Position numbers and translations under genes: made by a program | From: Devosia sp. 66-22 | Lineage (GTDB): Bacteria > Pseudomonadota > Alphaproteobacteria > Rhizobiales > Devosiaceae | Direction: 5' to 3' | DNA length: 64,000 nt | Assembly (NCBI GenBank): GCA_001899065.1 | Contig: MKUZ01000018.1 | Coordinates: 1 to 64,000 of the forward strand | The notes under the pieces: generated by a model | Database searches by the model: none | What the model saw: only the letters and a program-made list of their open reading frames with translations | What the model was told of the DNA's origin: nothing | In this document: piece after piece, positions 55,465 to 62,801 of the stretch | Layout of the letters: each line of letters opens with the position of its first letter | Numbering within the stretch: position 1 is the stretch's first letter

Positions 55465-56631
55465 GTGAAGATCACGCGCTTCGAACCGATCCTGCTGACC
55501 GCGCCGCTCGGGACTGGTCCCGTCGAATGGTCGGGCGGCCATATTCCGATGTTCTCGGCCTGCCTCGTGCGCGTCCACACCGACGCGGGCATCACCGGGC
55601 TCGGGGAGACCTATGGCGGGCTCTTTGCGCCCGAGGCGGCCAGGGCCGTCATCGAGCATTTCGAGACGATGGCGATGGGGCTGGCGGTCGAGGATGTCGG
55701 CGGCGTGTGGGATCGGCTCTACATGGGCACGCTGTTCTGGGGCAGGGCAGGGCTCGCCGTCAGCGTGCTCAGCGCCATCGAGATGGCGCTGTGGGACATC
55801 AACGGCAAGGCGCTTGGTCTGCCGGCCCATCAGCTGATGGGCGGCAAGGTTCACGACCGGCTGCGCATCTATGCCTCGGGGGGACTCGACGGCTCGAATG
55901 ACCAGTTCCGGGCCGAGCTCGAGGGCTACATGCAGGCGGGTTTCACCGCGATGAAGATCCGCGGCGGTTACGGTCCGCGTTACGACGGGGCCCGCGCCGA
56001 GCTTGCCCGCAAGACCATCGGCGAGGAGCGCTTCCTGATGATGGACCTTGTTCAGGGCCACAATCCCAAGCCGTTCAGCGCCGCCGAGGCCATCGTCGTC
56101 GCCGAGGCCGTGGCCGATGCGCGGCTGACCTGGCTCGAAGAGCCGTGCGCCGCCTATGACTATGACGGCTATGCCAAGGTGCGCGCCAAGGCGAGGATGC
56201 CGATCTCGGGCGGCGAAAGCTCGACGACCATCCACGAGTTCAAACACTTCTTTTCGCGCAGCGCGCTTGACGTGGCGCAGCCGGACACGGCCCATTGCGG
56301 CGGCATGCTGGAGTTCAAGCGCATTGCGGCCGCGGCCGATGCGGCCGGCGTGCGCGTCGTGCCCCATGTCTGGGGCTCGGGGCCGGCGCTGACGTCGAAC
56401 TATCATGCCGCCTTCGCCACGCCGAACGTGTTCATGGTGGAGTATCCCACCATCCACAATCCGCTCCGTCAGGAGCTGCTGGTCGAACCGCTGAAGGTCG
56501 TGGACGGCTTCCTCCACGCCCCGTCGGCGCCCGGCCTCGGGCTCGAGCTCAACGATGCCCTGATCGAGAAATACCCCTTCAAGCGCGAGGCCGTGGTCAA
56601 GCTGCGCTACGAGCGGACCGACAGGAACTGA
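55465..56631 (+). CDS. mandelate racemase / muconate lactonising enzyme family protein
   Basis: This 388-residue enolase-superfamily enzyme removes a proton next to a carboxylate to cause racemisation, dehydration or lactonisation. The base is Lys164 (AMKIRGGYG). Metal ligands are Asp194 (LMMDLVQGH), Glu225/226 (TWLEEP) and Glu251 (SGGES). His301 in VPHVWGSG fits the acid-base partner. The GTG start lies 28 bases after the ATPase gene and it ends the LacI operon. Likely acts on the carboxylated product of the aminotransferase, but which acid is unknown. Confidence 0.88.
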   Translation: MKITRFEPILLTAPLGTGPVEWSGGHIPMFSACLVRVHTDAGITGLGETYGGLFAPEAARAVIEHFETMAMGLAVEDVGGVWDRLYMGTLFWGRAGLAVSVLSAIEMALWDINGKALGLPAHQLMGGKVHDRLRIYASGGLDGSNDQFRAELEGYMQAGFTAMKIRGGYGPRYDGARAELARKTIGEERFLMMDLVQGHNPKPFSAAEAIVVAEAVADARLTWLEEPCAAYDYDGYAKVRAKARMPISGGESSTTIHEFKHFFSRSALDVAQPDTAHCGGMLEFKRIAAAADAAGVRVVPHVWGSGPALTSNYHAAFATPNVFMVEYPTIHNPLRQELLVEPLKVVDGFLHAPSAPGLGLELNDALIEKYPFKREAVVKLRYERTDRN

Positions 56632-56639
56632 CGGGCACG

Positions 56640-57404
56640 TCAGGGGCTCAGGTCGCGGGCGATCTCGCTGCAGGTCGCCACCAGCTTGTCGCGGATGTCC
56701 TCGAGATCCCAGGCGGGTCCGAGCCGCTGCAGGCAGGGGACGACGATGCTGCCGATCGCCCGTCCGGACCGGTCGAGCACCGGCGCGCAGATGTCGGTGA
56801 CACCGGCGAGGTGGCGGCTGCTGGTGATGATCGAGCCGTCCGCGGCGATGCGGTCGAGCTGCTCGACCAGCTTGCCGCGAGCGGGCGGTTTGGTCATCAG
56901 CGCCAGGCTCTCGGCGATCATGGCGGCCCGCCGCCCCGGCGGCTGGAACGCGAGGATGGTCTTGCCCGAGACGGCGTCGACCGCCGGATTGCCGTAGCCC
57001 AGCTGCAGCGAGAAGTTGAACTCGGCGGGGGCGGTGGCGCTCGCCACGACGATGGTCTCGCCGCGGCTGATCACGACGAGGTGGCTCGAGTGCCCCACGA
57101 GGAGGCTCAGGCGCTCCATTTTCGGCACGGCCACCGCGACGAGTGCGCGCGAGCGAGGGGTGCGCATCCCCAGTTCGAACAGCCTGTTGCTGAGCGAGAG
57201 CTGATCGGTCGCGGTGTCGCGGCGCAGATAGCCCCGGTCGACCAGCACGTAGACCATGCGGAAGATCTCGCTCTTGGAGCGCCCCAGGCGTTCGCCGATC
57301 TGGCGGGCGCTCATGGGTTCGCCCTCCTCGGCGAGCAGTTCCAGGATGTCGAGTCCTTTCTCGAGCGCCGGTGCCGAGTAGCTGGCGCGATCGTCGCCAG
57401 ACAT
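56640..57404 (-). CDS. IclR-family transcriptional regulator
   Basis: This 254-residue repressor or activator has an N-terminal winged helix (ALEKGLDILELLAEEGEPMSARQIGERLGRSKSEIFRMVYVLVDRGYL) and an IclR effector domain (VGHSSHLVVISRGETIVVASA through GSIVVPCLQRLG). I choose ATG 57402-57404 because an upstream in-frame ATG at 57467 would place the start inside a repeated operator-like element. It is convergent with the enolase gene (ends at 56631). It is divergent from the binding-protein gene and likely controls both the 57.5 kb and 60 kb transcripts. Confidence 0.87.
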   Translation of the reverse strand: MSGDDRASYSAPALEKGLDILELLAEEGEPMSARQIGERLGRSKSEIFRMVYVLVDRGYLRRDTATDQLSLSNRLFELGMRTPRSRALVAVAVPKMERLSLLVGHSSHLVVISRGETIVVASATAPAEFNFSLQLGYGNPAVDAVSGKTILAFQPPGRRAAMIAESLALMTKPPARGKLVEQLDRIAADGSIITSSRHLAGVTDICAPVLDRSGRAIGSIVVPCLQRLGPAWDLEDIRDKLVATCSEIARDLSP

Positions 57405-57431
57405 GGCGCTGGCCGCCTCTCGCTCTGATGG

Positions 57432-57467
57432 TTCATAAGTAGTTCTTGACTTCATATACGAAACCAC
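57432..57467 (+). promoter_or_regulatory. repeated IclR-type operator, copy 1
   Basis: A 36-base element with an imperfect dyad (TTCATAAGT with ATATACGAA) surrounds TTGACT. It matches the element at 59972-60007 with three differences in 36. TTGACT may be a -35 box for the binding-protein gene. It lies between the IclR gene and its divergent target. Confidence 0.6.
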
Positions 57468-57559
57468 CTCCTAATCGCAATCTGCCGGAGCGAACTCCGG
57501 TTTGAACAGACGCAAACCTAGACGAGCTCTCAACGAGAGTCTTGATGTGGAGAAGGACC

Positions 57560-58730
57560 GTGGACGACAGGTTGAGGACGTTGCTGGATGCCAGGCTCAA
57601 TGCCGATCTGAGCAGGCGCCGGTTCATTCAGGGGGCAGCCGGACTGACCACGCTGACCGTGCTGGGACTGGCGCCGGGTTCGGCCGGGGCCGCCGGTGGT
57701 GCGCTCGGAGGGCCGCTCAATTTTCTGGGCTATGATGGCGAGCAGGCGACCAATGTCGCCGGGCCGTTCCTCAGCCAGAACAACATCCAGCTCAATGCGA
57801 GCTTCACCTCCTCGGCCGACGAGGCGCTCACCCGCTTCATGACGGGTGGACGCGGTTCGCTCGATCTGTTCTCGGTCAACAAAGACTTCCAGAGCACCGT
57901 TCTGGATGCGGGCACCGAGCTGTTCCTGCCGCTCGATATGTCGCGCATTCCCAATGCCGCCGGCCTGTTCACTGCGTTCAAGGACGCGCCCTGGCTGGTC
58001 CGCGACGGCAACACCTATGGCGTGCCGCTGATCTGGGGCAACAGCCCCCTGCGTGTGGAATCCCGAGAAGTGGGACGGCGTGCCCGATCGCTACACCGAC
58101 TTCGCCGATCCCAAGTTCAAAGGCGAGCTGGTGCTGCTCGACGACCCGTTCGGCAACATCTGCCTGTTCGCCAAGTCGATCGGCGCCAGCGGCCTCGGCC
58201 GGCTGACCCAGGACGAGCTCAATCGCTCGCTCGAGGCACTGATCGCGATCAAGCCCAACATCGTCACTCTTGGGACGGGTTTCGGCGACATGGCCGACGT
58301 GCTTATCCGCGGCGACGCATCGATCGGCATCGGCGGCTGGGCCTACCAGCTGGTGATCGCCAAGGAGAAGGGCGTCACCCTCGTGGCCGGCTCGCCCAAG
58401 ATCGACGATACGCTGTTCTGGTCGGATGCCTATGCCATCGCCGTCGACGCGCCGAACATCGACAATGCCTATGCGTTCATCGACTACGTGACGTCGGCGG
58501 AGTCGAACGCGGCGCTCGCCACCGAGCTCGGCTCGGGCTGCACCGTTGAGGCGGCCTACGACCTGCTGACGCCCGACTCGCAGGCGCTCTACGACTATGC
58601 CGGTGTGCGCCAGCCGGGTGGCGGCATTCTGGGCACGCAGCCGAGCCTGCTGCCGCCGCAGCAGGCCGAAGGCGACATCGTCGGTGTCGAGGCCTGGATC
58701 GAGGCCTGGCAGACCTTCAAAGCCGCCTGA
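57560..58730 (+). pseudogene. PotD-type binding protein, broken by a one-base frameshift
   Basis: The N-terminal part encodes a Tat-type signal (LSRRRFIQGAAGLTTLTVLG) and half of a periplasmic binding protein (GGPLNFLGYDGEQATNVAGPFLSQNNIQ, then AFKDAPWLVRDGNTYGVPLIWGNSP). The frame then changes by one base near 58045-58049, a run of five C. The rest continues in the next frame: WNPEKWDGVPDRYTDFADPKFKG to WQTFKAA. Removing one C would give NSPCVWNPEKW and one 389-residue protein. It could be a true pseudogene or a sequencing error in the C run. GTG 57560 has a GGAGAAGG site. The matching permeases are at 60 kb. Confidence 0.8.
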
Positions 58731-58749
58731 TCGGCGTGACGACTGTGCG

Positions 58750-58769
58750 GGCGGGAGGCAACTCCCGCC
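58750..58769 (+). other. intercistronic hairpin after the binding-protein gene
   Basis: GGCGGGAG-GCAA-CTCCCGCC (58750-58769) lies 19 bases after the binding-protein stop. It parallels the hairpin behind the other binding-protein gene at 53298 and may raise binding-protein mRNA levels. Confidence 0.6.
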
Positions 58770-58793
58770 TGTCCTGCGGAGTGCGGATACGCG

Positions 58794-59978
58794 ATGACAG
58801 GCATCGAGACGCGCTGTGTGACGCCGGGCTATGAGCCGGTTGCGCTCGCCTTCGCCGAAATCATCTCTTCCTATGGCGGCGGCGCCTCCGCCTGCGTCTA
58901 TGTCGATGGCGAGCCGGTATTCGATGCGTGGGGCGGTCTGGCCGATAGCCGCACCGGCCGTCCCTGGTCAGCCGACACGCTCACCGTCATCTTCTCGTGC
59001 ACCAAGGGCCTGATGTCGCTGCTTGCGGCGCGGCTCGTCGAAGAGGGACGGCTCGACTGCGATCTGCCGGTCACGGCCTACTGGCCAGAGTATGCCGCAG
59101 CCGGCAAACAGGACACATCGGTGCGCGATCTGCTGTCGCATCGCGCCGGCCTTTCGGCGCCGGGTACATCACTGACGGTCGACGACATCGTCGACTGGGA
59201 GCGGATGACGGCGCTGCTCGCCGCGCAGGCGCCGCTGTGGTCGCCGGGCACGGGGCACTCCTATCATTTCATCACCCATGGCTGGTTGATCGGCGAGGTG
59301 CTGCGGCGCGTCACCGGGCAGTCCATTGGCGCGCTGTTCGCCGAAACGATCGCCAATCGGCTCGCGGTCCCCGCCTGGATCGGCCTGCCTGCGGGAAAGC
59401 AGCCGCTCGTGGCGCGTATCGACGTGGGTGAGAGCTTCGAAATCGGTACGGACACCTTCATTCGCGAAAGCTCCGACTGGATCGGGCGGGGGCTCACGCT
59501 CGGTGGCGCGCTGCCGCCGACGCTTGCCAGTCCGACTGGCGGCTTCAACGATCCGCGACTCCAGGCGGCGCCGATCCCGGGGGCGGGCGGCATCGCCAAT
59601 GCGCGTGCGCTGGCCCGAATCTGGTCCGCAGCGGTGACTGAGACCGACGGCGTCCGTCTGCTCGCCGACGAGACGATCCGCCGCGCGACCGTGCCGCAAA
59701 GCAGCGGCGCCCCCGTGTTCCATGAGCCCGAACCCTGGATGGCCTGGGGAACCGGATTCCAGATCGACTCGCCCGCCCGTCGCTACCTCACGCCGCACGG
59801 CTTCGGCCATGACGGGGCAGGCGGCCAGGTGACGTTCGCCGAGCCGCAGCTGAGGCTGAGTTTCGCGTTCGTCACGAACCAGATGGAAGAGGCCGATCCG
59901 CGCGCCCAGGCGCTGGTCGACGCGCTTCGCACGGTCCCCGAGATCAGGCGCCGGATCGAAAGCTGCTTCGTTTCATAA
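58794..59978 (+). CDS. serine hydrolase, beta-lactamase class C / EstB fold
   Basis: This 394-residue enzyme has the SxxK motif (Ser68-Cys-Thr-Lys71 in FSCTKG), a Tyr157 in HSYHF for the YxN position and HGFGHDGAGG near the C-terminus. Such proteins are esterases, peptidases or amidases more often than true beta-lactamases. No signal peptide is visible, so it is cytoplasmic. It lies between a binding protein and its permeases and may hydrolyse the imported amide or ester. The start ATG 58794 follows the hairpin. Confidence 0.87.
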   Translation: MTGIETRCVTPGYEPVALAFAEIISSYGGGASACVYVDGEPVFDAWGGLADSRTGRPWSADTLTVIFSCTKGLMSLLAARLVEEGRLDCDLPVTAYWPEYAAAGKQDTSVRDLLSHRAGLSAPGTSLTVDDIVDWERMTALLAAQAPLWSPGTGHSYHFITHGWLIGEVLRRVTGQSIGALFAETIANRLAVPAWIGLPAGKQPLVARIDVGESFEIGTDTFIRESSDWIGRGLTLGGALPPTLASPTGGFNDPRLQAAPIPGAGGIANARALARIWSAAVTETDGVRLLADETIRRATVPQSSGAPVFHEPEPWMAWGTGFQIDSPARRYLTPHGFGHDGAGGQVTFAEPQLRLSFAFVTNQMEEADPRAQALVDALRTVPEIRRRIESCFVS

Positions 59979-60007
59979 GTGGTTCTTGACTTCATCTGCG
60001 AAACCAC
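59972..60007 (+). promoter_or_regulatory. repeated IclR-type operator, copy 2
   Basis: This 36-base element repeats copy 1 (57432-57467) with three differences. It begins within the hydrolase gene's last codons and ends 63 bases before the TTG start of the permease gene. It also contains TTGACT. This places the permease operon under the same regulator as the binding-protein gene. Confidence 0.6.
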
Positions 60008-60069
60008 GGCAGATGCGCTACCGACGGCGCGGCAGAGCGGCGTCGCCTATTGAATCGGATGCACGAGCT

Positions 60070-60945
60070 TTGAGCAACGGCCTGAGTGCCACGACGGATC
60101 GCGGAGCGGCGCGGGGGATCATGCCCCTTCTGCCGGCCGGTCTGTTCTACGCCCTCTTCTTCGGCGTGCCGATGCTGAGCCTGCTGGTCATCAGCCTCTG
60201 GCGCGCGCAGGGCTTCAATCTCATCCCCGACTTCACCTTCGCCAATTACCAGAAGATTATCGTCTCCGACCTCTATCGCGGCGTCCTGCTGCGCACGGTG
60301 AGCGTCGGCCTCATTGCCGCGGCGATCGTCGTCCCCGTCGCCTTCACGCTCGCCTACATCATGCGCTTCGTGTTCGAGCGGCGCGGACAGCTCATCCTGC
60401 AACTGGTGATGCTGTCGCTGTTCAGCGGCTACCTCGTGCGCATCTATGCGTGGCGCACGATCCTGGGAAAGCAGGGCTTGCTCAATTCGGCGCTGCAGTG
60501 GCTCGGCCTCATCGAGGAGCCGCTCGAGTTCCTGATCTACAGCCAGGTCTCGGTGGTCATCACCCTTGTCGGGCTGCTGCTGCCGCTCGCCGTGCTGCCG
60601 CTCTATTCGGCCATGCTCAATGTGCCGCGCGATCATCTCGAAGCGGCGCGCGACCTCGGCGCCAGTCCGTTCCATCTGCTGCGCACGGTGCTGATCCCGA
60701 TGGTGATGCCCGGCGTGCGCACGGCCTTTGCCTTCGCCTTCCTCCTCGCGGCCGGCGACTATGTGACGCCCACGCTTGTCGGCGGCACGCAGAGCGTCAT
60801 GATCGGCAACATCATCGCCGACCAGTTCCGCGGCACCGGCACCAACTGGCCGCTCGGCGCCGCCATGGCCTTCATCGTCGTCGGCGTGACGCTGCTGCTC
60901 TATCTCGCCATCACCCAGCTCATCCGGTGGGTGACGAAATGGTGA
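60070..60945 (+). CDS. ABC importer permease, PotB-like
   Basis: This 291-residue inner-membrane permease has six helices: FYALFFGVPMLSLLVISLWRAQG, VSVGLIAAAIVVPVAFTLAYIMRFV, and the EAA loop EAARDLGASPFHLLRTVLIPMVMPGVR. It resembles the PotB/spermidine-putrescine type. The start is uncertain: TTG 60070, ATG 60013 or ATG 60121. I choose TTG 60070 as the most distal one beyond the operator. Its 3' end overlaps the next permease. Confidence 0.85.
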   Translation: MSNGLSATTDRGAARGIMPLLPAGLFYALFFGVPMLSLLVISLWRAQGFNLIPDFTFANYQKIIVSDLYRGVLLRTVSVGLIAAAIVVPVAFTLAYIMRFVFERRGQLILQLVMLSLFSGYLVRIYAWRTILGKQGLLNSALQWLGLIEEPLEFLIYSQVSVVITLVGLLLPLAVLPLYSAMLNVPRDHLEAARDLGASPFHLLRTVLIPMVMPGVRTAFAFAFLLAAGDYVTPTLVGGTQSVMIGNIIADQFRGTGTNWPLGAAMAFIVVGVTLLLYLAITQLIRWVTKW

Positions 60946-61718
60946 GGGGCTCGCGCCTGTGGTCCTGGCTGTTCGTGGCGCTGGTCCTGTTCTACCTCTA
61001 CGCGCCGATCCTCGTGATCGTGGTCTTCTCGTTCACCACGTCGCCACGGCTCAGCCTGCCGATCGAGGGGCTGACGCTCGACTGGTACGGCCGCGCCTTC
61101 GCCGATCCGCTCATTCCGATGGCGCTCAAGAACTCGGCCATCCTCGCGACCATCTCGGCGGTCGGCGGCGGTATCGCCGGAGCGGCGTTCGCCTTCGGGC
61201 TGGTGATGCTGCGCAATGGCCGGCTGCGCGCCTCGCTGCTGTCGATCAGCATGCTGCCCGCCATCGTGCCGCTGCTCGTCATCGGCATCGCACTTGCCGT
61301 GTTCTTCAGCACCATCGCGCTGCCGCAGGGGTTGATCGGCGCCGCCATCGGTCATGTGCTCGTCAGCCTGCCCTTCGTCATCCTCACGATGAATGCGCGG
61401 CTCGAGAGTTTCGACTTCTCCATCCTCGAAGCGGCGCGCGATCTTGGTGCGACCCGCTTCCAGGCGTTCCGCGACATCACGCTGCCGCTGATCCGTCCCT
61501 CGGTGGTCGGCGCAGCGCTGCTCGCTGCCGCGCTCTCGCTCGATGAGTTCGTCGTCACCTGGTTCAATATCGGCAGCCAGCAGACGGTGCCGACGCTGGT
61601 CTGGGGCCTCATGCGGCGCGGCATCGATCCATCGATCAATGCCATTGCGACGCTGCTGCTGGCGCTGCTCGTCTGCCTCGTCGTCGCCTCCAATTTGCTC
61701 AACAGAAGGAAGTCATAG
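60939..61718 (+). CDS. ABC importer permease, PotC-like
   Basis: This 259-residue permease has six helices: RLWSWLFVALVLFYLYAPILVIVVFSF, LDWYGRAFADPLIPMALKNSAILAT, and EAA loop EAARDLGATRFQAFRDITLPLIRPSV. It pairs with the PotB-like permease; ATG 60939 overlaps that stop by seven bases. ATPase follows with a one-base overlap. Confidence 0.88.
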   Translation: MVRGSRLWSWLFVALVLFYLYAPILVIVVFSFTTSPRLSLPIEGLTLDWYGRAFADPLIPMALKNSAILATISAVGGGIAGAAFAFGLVMLRNGRLRASLLSISMLPAIVPLLVIGIALAVFFSTIALPQGLIGAAIGHVLVSLPFVILTMNARLESFDFSILEAARDLGATRFQAFRDITLPLIRPSVVGAALLAAALSLDEFVVTWFNIGSQQTVPTLVWGLMRRGIDPSINAIATLLLALLVCLVVASNLLNRRKS

Positions 61719-62800
61719 TGACAACGCAGGCCGTCCAGGTCGTTGGGCTGAGCAAGCGCTTCGGTGCGATGACTGCCCTCGAGCAGATCGACTTCGAGAT
61801 CGCCGATGGCGAGTTCGTCTCGCTGCTGGGCGCGAGCGGCTGCGGCAAGTCGACCCTGCTGCGCATCATCTCGGGCTTCGAGCGGCCAAGCGCGGGGCGG
61901 GTGGTGATCTATGGCGAGGACCTCACCGACCGTCTGCCCGAGCGTCGCCCGACCAATCTTGTGTTCCAGCGCGGTGCCCTGTTCCCGCATATGAGCGTGC
62001 GCGAGAATGTCGGCTACGGGCTCCGGCTGCGCGGCTGGCAGCGGACGCGCATCAATGCGCGGGTCGACGAGATGCTGGCGCTGGTGCGGCTCGAAGAGCT
62101 GGGCGATCGCGATCCGACGCAGTTGAGCGGCGGGCAGGCGCAGCGCGTGGCGCTGGCGCGGGCCCTCGCGGCCGAGCCGCGCGTGCTGCTGCTCGACGAA
62201 CCGCTTTCGGCGCTCGACCTGAAGCTGCGCCAGCAGATGCAGCTCGAGCTGCGCGCCATCCAGAAGCGGCTCGGTGCGACCTTCGTCTTTGTCACCCACG
62301 ACCAGACCGAGGCGCTGGTGATGTCGGACCGCATCGCCATCATGAATGCGGGGCGTATCGAACAATACGGCACGCCGCGCGACATCTACCGTCGCCCCGG
62401 CTCGATCTTCGTGTCGGATTTCGTGGGTGCCACCAACCTCTTCCGGGGCCATGTCACGCAGGTGTCCGAGGCGGGCACGACCTTGCAGACCGACATCGGC
62501 AGCGTTGCCCTCGATCGCACCGAACCCGGCTTGCAAACAGGGCAGCGTATCGCGCTGTCGGTTCGACCCGAGGCGATCAGGATTGCGCGTGGCGCGGGGA
62601 GCCCCGGCGGCCGACAGGTCGCGGCCACCATTGCGGAGATCGTCTATCAGGGCAGCAGCATCCGGCTGCGCGCCGTCGTCGCCGACGGGCCGTCGATCTG
62701 GGTCGAATGCCGCGACGACGAGGCGGAAGGCATCGCGCCGGGCGATGCCGTCAATCTGACCTGGGCGGACAGCGCCGCCACCCTGCTGCGGGAGAGTTGA
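61718..62800 (+). CDS. ABC importer ATP-binding protein, PotA-like
   Basis: This 360-residue ATPase has Walker A GASGCGKSTLLR, Q-loop VFQRGALFPHMSV, signature LSGGQAQRVALARAL, Walker B VLLLDEPLSALD, and H-loop VTHDQTEAL. The C-terminal TOBE domain (from about residue 240) is typical of PotA. The GTG start overlaps the permease stop by one base. It would power uptake of a polyamine-like or other organic cation or small peptide. Confidence 0.92.
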   Translation: MTTQAVQVVGLSKRFGAMTALEQIDFEIADGEFVSLLGASGCGKSTLLRIISGFERPSAGRVVIYGEDLTDRLPERRPTNLVFQRGALFPHMSVRENVGYGLRLRGWQRTRINARVDEMLALVRLEELGDRDPTQLSGGQAQRVALARALAAEPRVLLLDEPLSALDLKLRQQMQLELRAIQKRLGATFVFVTHDQTEALVMSDRIAIMNAGRIEQYGTPRDIYRRPGSIFVSDFVGATNLFRGHVTQVSEAGTTLQTDIGSVALDRTEPGLQTGQRIALSVRPEAIRIARGAGSPGGRQVAATIAEIVYQGSSIRLRAVVADGPSIWVECRDDEAEGIAPGDAVNLTWADSAATLLRES

Positions 62801-62801
62801 G

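Noticed and set aside
58053-58730. Separate gene starting at GTG 58053
   Set aside because: Its first residues continue the binding-protein fold of the upstream frame; it is the second half of one frameshifted gene.
58794-59978. AmpC beta-lactamase (resistance gene)
   Set aside because: No signal peptide and the YxN position is not classic; it fits the EstB-type esterase/amidase group.
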